This document shows positions 31,736 through 40,914 of a stretch of DNA of 64,000 nucleotides, in pieces. Made by a program: the position numbers and the translations under genes. The notes beneath the pieces were generated by a model. It did not search any database. It was not told where the DNA came from and saw only the letters and a list, made by a program, of their open reading frames with translations. The first letter of the stretch is position 1; every line of letters starts with the position of its first letter. The DNA is from Streptomyces violaceoruber (lineage in GTDB: Bacteria > Actinomycetota > Actinomycetes > Streptomycetales > Streptomycetaceae): contig NZ_CP137734.1 in assembly GCF_033406955.1 (NCBI RefSeq), positions 4,960,001 through 5,024,000 on the forward strand. Direction: 5' to 3'.

Positions 31736-32577
31736 CCCCGCTGGTCACCGCCGCGGTCCTGCTCGCGGCGGTCACCCACGCCAGCTGGAACGCCATCGCC
31801 CACCGGATCACCGACAAGCTGACCGGCTTCGCGCTGATCTCCGGCGGCGGAATGCTGATCGGGCTCGCACTGCTGCCGTTCACGGCGTTCCCGGCGGCCG
31901 GGGCCTGGCCGTACCTCCTGGTCTCCGCCGCCATCCACATCGCGTACTACGCCCTGCTCATGCGGTCCTTCCGGCTGGGCGACTTCGGCCAGGCCTACCC
32001 GATCGCCCGCGGCAGCGCGCCGCTGCTGGTCACCGTCCTCGCCGCCGTCTTCGCCCACGAGGTGCCGGACGGCTGGGCGACCGGGGGCGTCCTGGTCTCC
32101 TGCGCGGGGCTGACCGGTGTCGCCCTGTGGGGGCTGCGCGGCCGCCGGCCCGACTGGGCGGCCATCGGCGCCGCCCTGGCGACCGGCGTGACCATCGCGG
32201 CGTACACGGTCGTCGACGGCCTCGGCGTACGCGCCTCCGGGTCCTCCCTCGGCTACATCGCCTGGCTGATGGCGGTGCAGGGCACGGTCCTGCCGGCCTG
32301 CTTCCTGTACCGGCACCGCGCCGGGGCCTGGGGCCTGCTGCGGCCGCAGGCCGGTCTCGGACTGGTCGGCGCGGCACTGTCCGTCACCGCCTACGCCCTG
32401 GTCCTGTGGGCCCAGACCCGCGCCGAACTCGCGCCCATCGCGGCCCTGCGCGAGTCGTCCATCCTGGTCGGCGCCGCGATAGGGGCCCTGTTCTTCAAGG
32501 AGCGGTTCGGCGCGCCCCGGATCGCGGCGGCCGGCCTCCTGGTCGTCGGGATCGGGCTGATGCTGCACACGGGGTAG
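31732..32577 (+). CDS. EamA/DMT-family permease
   Basis: The 281-residue protein has ten hydrophobic segments in two five-helix EamA halves, with LLMRSFRLGDFGQAYPIARG in the first half and AELAPIAALRESSILVGAAIGALFFKERFG in the second, the typical late-half signature. It is probably a metabolite or amino-acid exporter; the substrate is unknown. The GTG start lies in a GTGA overlap with the YbaK gene, so both should be on one mRNA. Confidence 0.88.
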   Translation: MTPLVTAAVLLAAVTHASWNAIAHRITDKLTGFALISGGGMLIGLALLPFTAFPAAGAWPYLLVSAAIHIAYYALLMRSFRLGDFGQAYPIARGSAPLLVTVLAAVFAHEVPDGWATGGVLVSCAGLTGVALWGLRGRRPDWAAIGAALATGVTIAAYTVVDGLGVRASGSSLGYIAWLMAVQGTVLPACFLYRHRAGAWGLLRPQAGLGLVGAALSVTAYALVLWAQTRAELAPIAALRESSILVGAAIGALFFKERFGAPRIAAAGLLVVGIGLMLHTG

Positions 32578-32666
32578 CCACCCAGGGGACAGCCGCGAGG
32601 ACCGGGATGGTGCGTACGGCTCTCGCGAGGCGCACAGTGGAAGAAGGTGTTCCGGAGGTGATCGTC

Positions 32667-32942
32667 ATGATGCACACCACAGTGGGATGGCATGTCGAGC
32701 TGGAGTTCACGGAGGACGACCAGCACACGCGGGCGGTCGCGATGGTGCGGCTCCCCGACGGCACCGAGGTCCGCGCGCACGGCCACGCCAGCCGGCACCG
32801 GGTCGACTCCCGGCAGCCACGGGTCGGTGAGGAGGTCGCGGGCGCCCGGGCGTTGAACGAGCTGGCGATGCAGCTGCTTACCAAGGCCCACGACGAGATC
32901 GACGCGGCGTCCGGGCGGACCTCGCACCCCATCCACGTCTGA
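32667..32942 (+). CDS. DUF1876 domain protein
   Basis: The 91-residue product (MMHTTVGWHVELEFTEDDQH...) has the DUF1876 pattern: an opening WHVELEFTED strand, VRLPDGTEVRAHGHASRH, and a C-terminal helix ARALNELAMQLLTKAHDEIDAAS. The fold is known from the mycobacterial Rv2632c family, but the role is not. ATG 32667 (or the adjacent ATG 32670) follows a CCGGAGGTG site. It faces the convergent serine hydrolase. Confidence 0.85.
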   Translation: MMHTTVGWHVELEFTEDDQHTRAVAMVRLPDGTEVRAHGHASRHRVDSRQPRVGEEVAGARALNELAMQLLTKAHDEIDAASGRTSHPIHV

Positions 32943-32984
32943 CACGCACCCCGTCCACGTCTGAACCGGGGCCGGGGCCCGTCG

Positions 32985-34193
32985 CTAGGACGGGTCCCGG
33001 TCGAGCGACGCGCGTACCGCCCGGACCAGCGCCTGCGCCCGCGGGTCCGCCGTCACGGTCTTGCGGAAGCCGTTGGTGACGTAGCCCAGGGCGATGCCGG
33101 TCTCCGGGTCGGCGAAGCCCAGGGAGCCGCCGCGGCCCGGGTGGCCGAAGGAGCCGGGGCCGAGGAACGGGGACGCGCTGCCGTGCAGCATGTAGCCGAG
33201 GCCGAAACGGGTGCCCACGACCAGGATCCGGTCGGGGCCGGCGGACTCCTCCGCGCGGGCCAGCTCCATGGTCGCCCGGTCGAACAGCCGTACGTCGCGG
33301 GTCACGCCGTCGACCTCGCCGATCAGCGCCGCGTAGAAGCGGGCCAGTCCGTCGGCCGTCGCGATGCCGTTGGCGGCCGGGAGCGCGGCCGCGCGGTACT
33401 CCGGGTCGTTCTGGTCGGGGAACGGGGTGATCGCGGCGAAGGCGCGGCGGGTGAGGGAGCCGGGGTTCTCGTACGCCTCGGTGACGGCGCGCTTGGGGCG
33501 CAGCCGCGGGCCGTTCCCGGACCCCGACGGCTCGGGTTCGTCGAGGCGCCCGACGCGCCCGGCCCGGCCCGCCGCCTCCTCCGCCGCGGGCAGCCCCACC
33601 CACAGGTCCAGGCCGAGCGGCCCGGCGATCTCGTCCGCGATCCACTGCCCGGCGCCCCGCCCGCCGCTCGCCCGGCGGACCAGCTCGTCCAGCAGCCAGC
33701 CGTAGGTCAGCGCGTGGTAGCCGTGGTCGGTGCCCGGCTCCCAGACGGGGGCCTGCGCGGCGACGGCGGCCGGGCCCCGCCGCGGGTCCAGGGCTTCCTC
33801 GGGGGTGAGCGGACGGTCCAGGACCGGCAGCCCGGCCCGGTGGTTCAGCACATGCCGGACCAGCACCCTCTCCTTGCCGTGCGCCTTGAACTCCGGCCAG
33901 TACTCGCCCACCGGCGCGTCCAGGTCCAGCTCCCCGCGCCGGTGCAGCAGCAGCGGTACGGCGGCCGCGACGCCCTTGGTCGCCGAGCGGACCACCTGGG
34001 CGGTGCCGCGACGCCACGGCTCGGTGCCGGACGCGTCGTCGACGTCCCTGCTGCCGCCCCACAGGTCGACGACCTTGCGCCCGTCCCGGTAGACGGCGAC
34101 GGCCGCGCCCCGCTCGCCGAGCGAGGTGAAGTTCCGGGCGAACGCGTCCCTCACCGGCCCGAAGCCCTCGGCCACCGTGCCGTGCACGTTCAC
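32985..34193 (-). CDS. Beta-lactamase-fold serine hydrolase (EstB/class C-like)
   Basis: About 402 residues. The SxxK motif is SATK within QVVRSATKGVAAAVPLLLH, the YxN-type motif is the Tyr in DHGYHALTYGWLLDELVRR, and FGHPGRGGSLGFADPETG supplies the HxG-like third motif. This matches EstB-type esterases and class C beta-lactamase relatives. There is no signal peptide, so it is probably cytoplasmic and an esterase rather than a resistance enzyme. GTG 34193 (VNVHGTVAEGF) was chosen for its AGAGGTGGG site; ATG 34226 would add 11 residues. Confidence 0.85.
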   Translation of the reverse strand: MNVHGTVAEGFGPVRDAFARNFTSLGERGAAVAVYRDGRKVVDLWGGSRDVDDASGTEPWRRGTAQVVRSATKGVAAAVPLLLHRRGELDLDAPVGEYWPEFKAHGKERVLVRHVLNHRAGLPVLDRPLTPEEALDPRRGPAAVAAQAPVWEPGTDHGYHALTYGWLLDELVRRASGGRGAGQWIADEIAGPLGLDLWVGLPAAEEAAGRAGRVGRLDEPEPSGSGNGPRLRPKRAVTEAYENPGSLTRRAFAAITPFPDQNDPEYRAAALPAANGIATADGLARFYAALIGEVDGVTRDVRLFDRATMELARAEESAGPDRILVVGTRFGLGYMLHGSASPFLGPGSFGHPGRGGSLGFADPETGIALGYVTNGFRKTVTADPRAQALVRAVRASLDRDPS

Positions 34194-34264
34194 GCCCACC
34201 TCTGTACGCCCCTTCCGGTCGCCCATGACAGTGGATGCAACCGCCACCGACCGTCCACCATTCC

Positions 34265-35068
34265 TCACCCGCTCGCCCGCACCGACCGCGGGTCGAAGCC
34301 GAAGGGCAGCTCCAGGCGGTGGGCGCGCATCAGGTCGTCGTCGGAGAGCAGGGCGGCGGTCGGACCGTCGGCCGCGATCGCGCCGTCGCTGAGGATCAGG
34401 GCGCGGGGGCACAGCTCCAGGGCGTAGGGCAGGTCGTGGGTGACCATCAGGACCGTGACGTCCAGGGAGCGCAGGATGTCGGCGAGTTCGCGGCGGGAGG
34501 CCGGGTCGAGGTTGGACGAGGGCTCGTCCAGGACCAGGATCTCCGGCTCCATGGCGAGCACCGTCGCCACCGCCACCCGGCGCCGCTGGCCGAAGGAGAG
34601 GTGGTGCGGCGGCCGGTCCTTGAACTCCGCCATGCCGACCAGCGTGAGCGCCCGGTCCACACAGGCCTCCAGCTCCGCCCCCTTCACCCCGGCCGCCGCC
34701 GGTCCGAACGCCACGTCCTCGCGCACGGTCGGCATGAACAGCTGGTCGTCCGGGTCCTGGAAGACGATGCCGACCCGGCGCCTGATCTCCGCCATGTTCC
34801 GCTTGTCCACCGGCAGCCCGGCGACCGTGACCGTGCCGGTGCCGCCGGTCAGGATGCCGTTGAGGTGCAGTACGAGCGTCGTCTTGCCCGCGCCGTTCGG
34901 ACCGAGCAGCGCGACCCGCTCGCCGCGCGCGACGCAGAAGTCCACGCCGAACAGGGCCTGGTGCCCGTCGGGGTAGGCGAAGGCGAGGCCGGAGACGTCG
35001 AGGGAGGCGGGCGCGTCGGGCACGGGGGCGGCCGCAGGGCCGGTCACTGGGTCGGTCACAACGTCCAT
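34265..35068 (-). CDS. ECF-type nickel/cobalt transporter ATPase (NikO/CbiO)
   Basis: The 267-residue ATPase has Walker A GPNGAGKTT, Q-loop FQDPDDQLF, signature HLSFGQRRRVAVA, Walker B ILVLDEPSSNLDP and H-loop MVTHDLPYA, as in CbiO/EcfA proteins. It drives the MN-Q membrane complex encoded just upstream. Its ATG at 35068 overlaps the end of the Q gene by 13 nt. It is the third gene of the operon and probably under the Nur-box-like site at 36901. Confidence 0.92.
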   Translation of the reverse strand: MDVVTDPVTGPAAAPVPDAPASLDVSGLAFAYPDGHQALFGVDFCVARGERVALLGPNGAGKTTLVLHLNGILTGGTGTVTVAGLPVDKRNMAEIRRRVGIVFQDPDDQLFMPTVREDVAFGPAAAGVKGAELEACVDRALTLVGMAEFKDRPPHHLSFGQRRRVAVATVLAMEPEILVLDEPSSNLDPASRRELADILRSLDVTVLMVTHDLPYALELCPRALILSDGAIAADGPTAALLSDDDLMRAHRLELPFGFDPRSVRASG

Positions 35069-35817
35069 CCCAGCAGACACACGACCAGCGCCGCACACGG
35101 GAGGGCCAGCGCGTACGACCACTGCGCCCGGGACGCGGTCACCTCGTCGATCACCGGCATCGAACCGGCGTACCCGCGGCTGACCATGGCCAGGTGGACG
35201 CGTTCGCCGCGTTCGTAGGAGCGGATGAACAGCGCCCCCGCCGACTTGGCGAGCACGCCCCAGTGCCGTACGCCCTTCGCCTCGAACCCGCGCGACTCCC
35301 GGGCGATCCGCATCCGGCGCATCTCGTCCGCGATCACGTCCCCGTACCGGATCATGAACGACGCGATCTGCACGAGCAGCGGCGGCAGCCTCAGCCGCTG
35401 GAGACCGAGGAGGAGTTCCCGCAGCTCGGTCGTGGAGGCGAGGAGTACGGAGGCGGCGACGCCCAGAGTGCCCTTGGCCAGGACGTTCCAGGCGCCCCAA
35501 AGGCCGTTGACGCTCAGGGACAGGCCGAGCACCTCGACCCGCTCGCCCTGGGCCACGAACGGCATGAGCACCGCGAAGGCGACGAACGGCACCTCGATCA
35601 GCAGCCGCTTGAGCAGGAAGGCCGCCGGGACCCGGGCCGCGCAGGCCACCGTCGCGAGCAGCAGCGCGTACAGGCCGAAGGCCCACATCGCCTCGCGCGG
35701 TGTGGACACCACGACGACCACGAAGGCGAAGACCGCGGCGAGCTTGGTGTGCGGCGGCAGTCCGTGCACGGGGGAGTGCCCGTGCCGGTAGAGCCGGTGG
35801 GCGTGTCCGGCGCCCAC
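35056..35817 (-). CDS. ECF transporter T component (NikQ/CbiQ)
   Basis: The 253-residue membrane protein has about five TM helices and the two cytoplasmic coupling motifs of the family: RIARESRGFEA and the later SYERGERVHLAMVSRGY (ARG/SRG type), which contact the ATPase. The N-terminus is His-rich (GAGHAHRLYRHGHSPVHG), fitting metal handling. Its GTG lies one nucleotide after the stop of the MN gene, so the operon is tightly packed. Confidence 0.92.
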   Translation of the reverse strand: MGAGHAHRLYRHGHSPVHGLPPHTKLAAVFAFVVVVVSTPREAMWAFGLYALLLATVACAARVPAAFLLKRLLIEVPFVAFAVLMPFVAQGERVEVLGLSLSVNGLWGAWNVLAKGTLGVAASVLLASTTELRELLLGLQRLRLPPLLVQIASFMIRYGDVIADEMRRMRIARESRGFEAKGVRHWGVLAKSAGALFIRSYERGERVHLAMVSRGYAGSMPVIDEVTASRAQWSYALALPCAALVVCLLGWTL

Positions 35818-35818
35818 G

Positions 35819-36880
35819 TCAGACGGTCGTTTCCGTGCTGGTCGGGGAGGCGTCCTCGCTGCGGCGCCTGCGCACCGCCCAGAACACGGCGCTGCCCGCG
35901 ACGACCGTGACGCCGACGCCGATCACGCCCGCGAGGCCGCCCGAGACGCGGGCGTTGGTGATGTCCTCGACGCCGTAGTCGGCGAGCGGCGAGTCGGCGT
36001 TGGCGTGCTCCTTCGCCTTCTCGTCGATGCCCTTGTCGGAGGCGACCTTCTCCAGGCCGTCGGGGTCGGCGGAGGCGTAGAAGCTGACGAAGCCGGCCAG
36101 GACCAGGGAGGCGACCAGGCCGGTGATCCACACCTTGCGGTGGGAGCGGGCGGCGACGGGGGCGGGGACCGGAGCGGGTCCGGCGCCGGGGGCGTCGACC
36201 AGCTCGCCGTTCACCCGCAGCTTGAGCCGCTGCTGGAGCCCGCGCGCCCCGTACACCAGGTCCGGGCGTACGGCGATGACGGCGCCGACGGTCAGCGCGG
36301 TGATCGCGGCCTCGCCGATGCCGATCAGCAGGTGCACGCCGATCATCGCGGTGGCGACCTTGCCGATGGAGACGTCGGTGGTGCCGCCGATCCAGTACAG
36401 GAGCGTGAAGGCGAGCGCGGCGGCCGGGACGGAGACGAGCGCGGCGACGAAGGAGGCGACGGTGACCGAGCGGCGGGTGCGCGGCAGCACCTTCACCAGG
36501 CCCCGGAACAGGGCGTAGGCGACGACCGTGGTGACGATCGCCATGTCGGTGATGTTGACGCCGAGCGCGGTCAGACCGCCGTCGGCGAAGAGGATGCCCT
36601 GCATCAGCAGCACGACGGAGACACACAGCACACCCGTACAGGGCCCGACGAGGATGGCGGCCAGCGCGCCGCCGAGCAGATGCCCGCTGGTCCCGGCCGC
36701 GACCGGGAAGTTCAGCATCTGCACGGCGAAGATGAACGCCGCGACCAGCCCGGCCAGCGGCGCCGTCCGCTCGTCCAGCTCACGGCGCGCGCCGCGCAGG
36801 CTGACCGCGATGGCGCCCGCGGCGACGACTCCGGTCACGGCGGAGGTCGGGGCGTTGATGAATCCGTCAGGTACATGCAC
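35819..36880 (-). CDS. Fused NikM-PDGLE (substrate-capture) component of Ni/Co ECF transporter
   Basis: The 353-residue fusion begins HVPDGFINAPTSAVTG, the CbiM/NikM N-terminus whose His2 forms part of the metal site, then seven or so TM helices with GGTSGHLLGG-type (AGTSGHLLGGALAA) and ADGGLTALGVNITDM motifs. After a Pro/Ala linker, a second part with two TM helices carries ASADPDGLEKVASDKG, the PDGLE domain seen in nickel-type (NikN) partners rather than classic CbiN. A GTG at 36880 places His second. No cobalamin or urease genes are nearby, so metal choice rests on the upstream Nur-like box. Confidence 0.9.
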   Translation of the reverse strand: MHVPDGFINAPTSAVTGVVAAGAIAVSLRGARRELDERTAPLAGLVAAFIFAVQMLNFPVAAGTSGHLLGGALAAILVGPCTGVLCVSVVLLMQGILFADGGLTALGVNITDMAIVTTVVAYALFRGLVKVLPRTRRSVTVASFVAALVSVPAAALAFTLLYWIGGTTDVSIGKVATAMIGVHLLIGIGEAAITALTVGAVIAVRPDLVYGARGLQQRLKLRVNGELVDAPGAGPAPVPAPVAARSHRKVWITGLVASLVLAGFVSFYASADPDGLEKVASDKGIDEKAKEHANADSPLADYGVEDITNARVSGGLAGVIGVGVTVVAGSAVFWAVRRRRSEDASPTSTETTV

Positions 36881-36900
36881 GGTTCGATGATAGAGACCAG

Positions 36901-36917
36901 TTGCAACTCGTTCGCAA
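36901..36917 (-). promoter_or_regulatory. Nur-box-like operator
   Basis: TTGCAA-CTCGT-TCGCAA matches the Streptomyces Nur consensus tTGCaa-N5-ttGCAA at 11 of 12 half-site positions and lies 20 nt upstream of the NikM start. Nur is the nickel-responsive Fur-family repressor of nickel uptake genes. Confidence 0.7.
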
Positions 36918-37065
36918 GAGCGAGGTAAAGGCTGCCGGTCCGCCGATGCGGTCGATCTCACATGTGGTATCCGGCCCGCAGAGCGTAAGCCCGGAAATAT
37001 GGGACATTGGAGTGGGGGTGGACCCACAGCTTCAACACAGGTGGCAGAGCGTAAGGGGCGACCCC

Positions 37066-37446
37066 ATGTCCGTAGTCGAACAGTACGCACGAGCCAACAT
37101 CCTCACGGACGGGGACCTCCCCGACCAGGACGACGGCGGAGCGATACCCGTCGTGCTGCGCTACGACCCCCAGCTCGACCCCTCGAAGGTGTGCGTCGCC
37201 CTGCCCGGGCGGGGCGGCCGTGCGTCCGGCTCCCGCGAGTGGACCTTCTCCCGCGAACTGCTGGAGCAGGGCCTGCGCGCGCCCGCCGGGAGCGGCGAGG
37301 TGCGGGTGTGGCCGTGCGGCCGGGTGCAGGCCGTGGTCGAGTTCCACTCCCCGCAGGGCTGTTCGGTGGTCCAGTTCGAGAACAAGGCCCTCATCCGCTT
37401 CCTGCGCCGCACCTACGCGGCGACCGCGCAGCCGGTGGCCCACTGA
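37066..37446 (+). CDS. ssgE: SsgA-like sporulation and cell division protein
   Basis: The 126-residue SALP has DGGAIPVVLRYDPQLDPSKVCVALPG, EWTFSRELLEQGL, VRVWPCGRVQAVVEFHSP and ALIRFLRRTYA, the family's conserved blocks. SALPs are unique to morphologically complex actinomycetes and guide septum and wall synthesis during sporulation. Position beside the two PBPs matches ssgE in S. coelicolor as I recall, so that symbol is proposed. ATG 37066 follows a GTAAGGGGCG site. It is divergent from the metal transporter and convergent with the PBP gene, 15 nt apart. Confidence 0.85.
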   Translation: MSVVEQYARANILTDGDLPDQDDGGAIPVVLRYDPQLDPSKVCVALPGRGGRASGSREWTFSRELLEQGLRAPAGSGEVRVWPCGRVQAVVEFHSPQGCSVVQFENKALIRFLRRTYAATAQPVAH

Positions 37447-37461
37447 GCCGCGCGCCGGGGG

Positions 37462-39165
37462 TCAGCCGCCTGCCTTGAGCAGCGCCGCGACGATCGGGCC
37501 CGCGGTGTCGCCGCCGTGCCCGCCCTGCTGGACCACGCCCGCCGCCGCCAGGTCCCCCCGGTAGGCCGTGAACCAGCCGTTGGGCTTCTCCTGCCCGTCG
37601 ACCTCCGCCGAGCCGGTCTTGGCACCCACGTCACCGCCGACCCCGGCCATGGCTTCCGCCGCGGTGCCGTACGCCGCCGTGTAGGACATCAGCTCGCGCA
37701 GCGCGCCGAGCGTCTCGCCGGACATCGTGCGCGAGGCCGTGGCGAGCGCCCGCCCGTCGACCGACGGGGCGACCAGGTACGGCTGGTGGAAGGAGCCCGA
37801 CTTCACGGTCGCCGACACCGACGCCATGTTCAGCGGGTTCATCCGCACCCCGCCCTGGCCGATGAGGGAGGCGGCCATCTGGGCCTTGCTCTGCACCGGC
37901 ACCCTGCCGTCGAAGGTGGACACGCCGACCGACCAGTTGTTCATGGACAGGCCGAAGACCTCCTTGGCCTGCCTGGTCAGGTCGTCGTCCTTCAGCTCGG
38001 GGGCCTGGCTGATGAAGGCGGTGTTGCAGGACCGGGCGAAACTCGCCTTGAAGGTGCCGTCCTTGATCTCGAACTCGTCGTCGTTCTGGAACTTCCACCC
38101 GCCGTAGCTGAAGTACTTCGGGCACGGGTGCTTCTCGTTCACCGACGCCAGGTCCTTCTCGAGCAGCATCGAGGCGGTGATGACCTTCATGGTGGAGCCG
38201 GGGGCGAGCGAGCCCAGGAAAGCGGTGTTGAAGCCGTGCCCGCCGTTGGCGACCGCGAGGACCTCGCCGGTGGAGGCGCGCAGCAGCACCACCGACGCCC
38301 CCTTCTTGCCGTCCACCTGCTTCTCGGCGGCCGTCTGGAGGGCGGGGTCGAGCGTCGTCTTCAGGGTGCCGGGCGTGCCCTTGCTCAGCTCCAGCAGCGT
38401 CTTGTCGGCGACTTCGCCGGCCCCGGACTCCTGCGACCCCTTGCCGTCCCCGGTGCTCTTCCCGCGCACCACACGCAGTTCGACGCCGGGGGTGCCGCCG
38501 GACTTCTTGCCGTACTTGTCGCGCAGGCCGTCCAACACGGTGCCGAGGGACGGGTACTTGGCCGCGGTGATCTCCGCGCCGTTCCGGTCCAGCGCCTTGA
38601 CCGGCGGATCACCGGCCTTCCCGGTGACCAGCCTGTCCCCGTCCCGCAACTCCGGGTGCACGACGGCCGCGTGCCAGTCGACGCGGGGCTCGCCGTCGCC
38701 CTCCCGGCGGACGACGGTCAGCGCGCTGTCGTACGCCAGCGGCTCGGCCGCCTTCTCGTAGGCGACCGTGGCCTTGACGGAGAAGGGGACCTTCTCCCCG
38801 GCCGGGGCGCCCGCGGTGAAGGTGGCGTCCTTGATGCGGGCGTCCTTGGCGTAGCCGGTGAGCAGCGCCTTCGCGGCCTCGGCGTCGTCGGTCGCGGCGG
38901 CCGCGCCGGCCACGTCGCCCCGCTGCCAGGCGGTCAGGAACCGCTGGGCGGTGGAGGTGACCTCGGCCGCCGTCAGCGGCCCCGACTTCACCTTCTCCGC
39001 GGCCGCCGCGGACTTGGTGCGCGCGTTGTCGTCGCCGGTCTCGCCGCCGCCGTACATCGCGTAGGCACCGAACCCGGCACCGGCCACGACCACCGCGGCC
39101 ACACTGCCGATCACGGCGGGTTTCGTCCTGCGCCGCCCGGTGGCGGCGCCCCTTCTGCTGCCCAC
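37462..39165 (-). CDS. Penicillin-binding protein (class B-like transpeptidase), copy 1
   Basis: The 567-residue membrane-anchored protein has a basic leader, one TM (about residues 17-38), an NTF2-like MecA_N domain (about 64-170), a dimerisation-like segment and a transpeptidase domain. Catalytic motifs are intact: S324-T-M-K327 (SxxK), S379-C-N381 (SxN) and K516-T-G518 followed by SAE. It crosslinks peptidoglycan outside the membrane. MecA_N carries no PASTA domain here. It lies downstream of and parallel to a second, closely related PBP at 39250, a tandem duplication. Confidence 0.92.
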   Translation of the reverse strand: MGSRRGAATGRRRTKPAVIGSVAAVVVAGAGFGAYAMYGGGETGDDNARTKSAAAAEKVKSGPLTAAEVTSTAQRFLTAWQRGDVAGAAAATDDAEAAKALLTGYAKDARIKDATFTAGAPAGEKVPFSVKATVAYEKAAEPLAYDSALTVVRREGDGEPRVDWHAAVVHPELRDGDRLVTGKAGDPPVKALDRNGAEITAAKYPSLGTVLDGLRDKYGKKSGGTPGVELRVVRGKSTGDGKGSQESGAGEVADKTLLELSKGTPGTLKTTLDPALQTAAEKQVDGKKGASVVLLRASTGEVLAVANGGHGFNTAFLGSLAPGSTMKVITASMLLEKDLASVNEKHPCPKYFSYGGWKFQNDDEFEIKDGTFKASFARSCNTAFISQAPELKDDDLTRQAKEVFGLSMNNWSVGVSTFDGRVPVQSKAQMAASLIGQGGVRMNPLNMASVSATVKSGSFHQPYLVAPSVDGRALATASRTMSGETLGALRELMSYTAAYGTAAEAMAGVGGDVGAKTGSAEVDGQEKPNGWFTAYRGDLAAAGVVQQGGHGGDTAGPIVAALLKAGG

Positions 39166-39249
39166 TGCGTCCCGTTCCTCGGTGCGTTCGGTGCCGGATG
39201 CTGCTTACGACGGCGACCACAGTAGGGGCATCACGGCCGCCGGTCCGTG

Positions 39250-40875
39250 TCAGCCGCCGACTCGTAGCACATCTGCGACGATCGGCCCGGCCGCGTCGCC
39301 GCCGTGACCGCCCTCCTCGGTCATGGCCGCCGCCGCGACGTCGTTGCGGAAGCCGGTGAACCAGGCGTTCGAGACCGCCTGCCCGTCGACCTCGGCCGAG
39401 CCGGTCTTGGCGCCGATGTCGCCGCTGAGCCCGGACATGGCGTTGACGGCGGTGCCCTGGGTGGCGGTGAGCCGCATCATCTGCTTGAGCTGGGAGGCGG
39501 TGCCCTGCGGCAGCCCCTTGGCGGTGGCCGGTTCCCGGTCGTCCAGGTCGAACGGCACCAGGTACGGCTGGCGGAACTCACCGGTGATGGCGGTCGCCGT
39601 CACGGAGGCCATGTTCAGCGGGTTCATCTGGACCTGGCCCTGCCCGATGGCGTTGGCCGCGCGGTCCGGGCCGCCGGAGGCGGGGACGCTCCCGTCGAAG
39701 GAGACGATGCCGGTCTGCCAGTTGTCCTGCCCGAGCCCGAAGCGCTCCTGGGCCTCCTGGGTCAGCGAGGAGTCCGTGAGGGGCTTCTCGTCGACGAGCT
39801 TGATGAAGCCGGTGTTGCAGGAGCGCATGAAGGTGTTGGCGAGGGTGGCGCTCATGTTGGGCTTCATGGTGGTGATGTTGTGGAAGGTCTGACTCTGCCA
39901 GGTCGCCGTCTCGGGGCAGGGTGCAGGGCCGTTCATCGAGGTCACGCCGTTGTCGATGAGCATGGCGGCGGTGAGGATCTTCATGGTGGAGCCGGGGGCG
40001 ACCTTGCCCTGGAACGCGGCGTTGAAGCCGTCCTGACGGTTGTTCGCCACGGCCAGCACCTCCCCGGTGCTGGGCTTCACCGCGACCACGGAGGACTCGC
40101 CGTACCGCTTCACCGCCTTCTCGGCCGCGGCCTGCACGCTCGCGCTGAGCGTCGTCTCGAGTTTCCCGGGCTTCCCCTCGGTCAGCGTCAGCAGCGGGGT
40201 GTCCGGCGTGCTCGCCACCGTGTGCCGGACCGCCAGCTCGACGCCGGGAGTGCCGCCCGCCTGCGCACCGTACCGCTCCCGCAGCGTGGCGAGGACCGGC
40301 CCGAGCGAGGGGTACTTCTCCTTCGTCAGCACGGTGCCGTCGCGCCCGACGGCCTGGATCTGCGGGGTCGCCGACTCCGTGGTGACCAGGGTGTCCCCGT
40401 CCTTCAGGTCCGGGTGGACGACGGACGGCTTCCAGTCCACCAGCGCCCGCCCGCTGGTCTCCCCGCGCACCACGGTCAGCGTGCTCCGGTAACTGAGCGG
40501 CTTGGTCGTCCCCTCGTACGACACCTTCGCCTTCACCGTGAACGGCACGGAGGTGCCGGCCGCCGTGCCCGGCGTGATCTCGACGCCGCCGATGTGCGCG
40601 TCCTCGCCGTAGGCGGTCAGCAGCGTCCCGGCGATCGAGGCGTTGTTGGTGTACGAGGCGGCGGTCGTCGCGTCGCCCTTCTCCCAGGCCGCGAAGAACT
40701 TCTCGCTGGTCTCCGCGACCTCGTCCTTGTCCGGCGGCCCGCTCTTGGCCTCGGAGGACCCGGAGCCCCCGCCCTCGTCCAGCGCCGACACCACGTTGTA
40801 GGCGCCGTACCCGGCACCGCCCACCATCACGGCGAACACGCCGCCTATGACGGCGACCTTGACCCCCCTGCCCAT
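39250..40875 (-). CDS. Penicillin-binding protein (class B-like transpeptidase), copy 2
   Basis: The 541-residue paralogue of the preceding PBP has the same order: TM (about residues 6-28), MecA_N/NTF2-like domain, then transpeptidase with S296-T-M-K299, S352-C-N354 and K490-T-G492-SAE. Shared blocks (KYPSLG, ASTGEVLAVAN/PSTGEVLAVAN, MNPLNMASV) show a common origin, but overall divergence is substantial, so the duplication is old. The gap to copy 1 is 84 nt, so co-transcription is likely. A TGAACGCGTTCA palindrome lies 40 nt upstream of its start. Confidence 0.92.
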   Translation of the reverse strand: MGRGVKVAVIGGVFAVMVGGAGYGAYNVVSALDEGGGSGSSEAKSGPPDKDEVAETSEKFFAAWEKGDATTAASYTNNASIAGTLLTAYGEDAHIGGVEITPGTAAGTSVPFTVKAKVSYEGTTKPLSYRSTLTVVRGETSGRALVDWKPSVVHPDLKDGDTLVTTESATPQIQAVGRDGTVLTKEKYPSLGPVLATLRERYGAQAGGTPGVELAVRHTVASTPDTPLLTLTEGKPGKLETTLSASVQAAAEKAVKRYGESSVVAVKPSTGEVLAVANNRQDGFNAAFQGKVAPGSTMKILTAAMLIDNGVTSMNGPAPCPETATWQSQTFHNITTMKPNMSATLANTFMRSCNTGFIKLVDEKPLTDSSLTQEAQERFGLGQDNWQTGIVSFDGSVPASGGPDRAANAIGQGQVQMNPLNMASVTATAITGEFRQPYLVPFDLDDREPATAKGLPQGTASQLKQMMRLTATQGTAVNAMSGLSGDIGAKTGSAEVDGQAVSNAWFTGFRNDVAAAAMTEEGGHGGDAAGPIVADVLRVGG

Positions 40876-40914
40876 CGGCAGTCCCCTCCCCGTCAGACCT
40901 TCCGCCCGCCTTCT

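Noticed and set aside
32985..34193. Serine hydrolase as a true antibiotic beta-lactamase
   Set aside because: It lacks a signal peptide and resembles EstB-type esterases; resistance is not supported.
35056..36880. Transporter first read as cobalamin-linked CbiMNQO
   Set aside because: No cobalamin genes or B12 riboswitch nearby; a PDGLE domain and a Nur-like box favour nickel.
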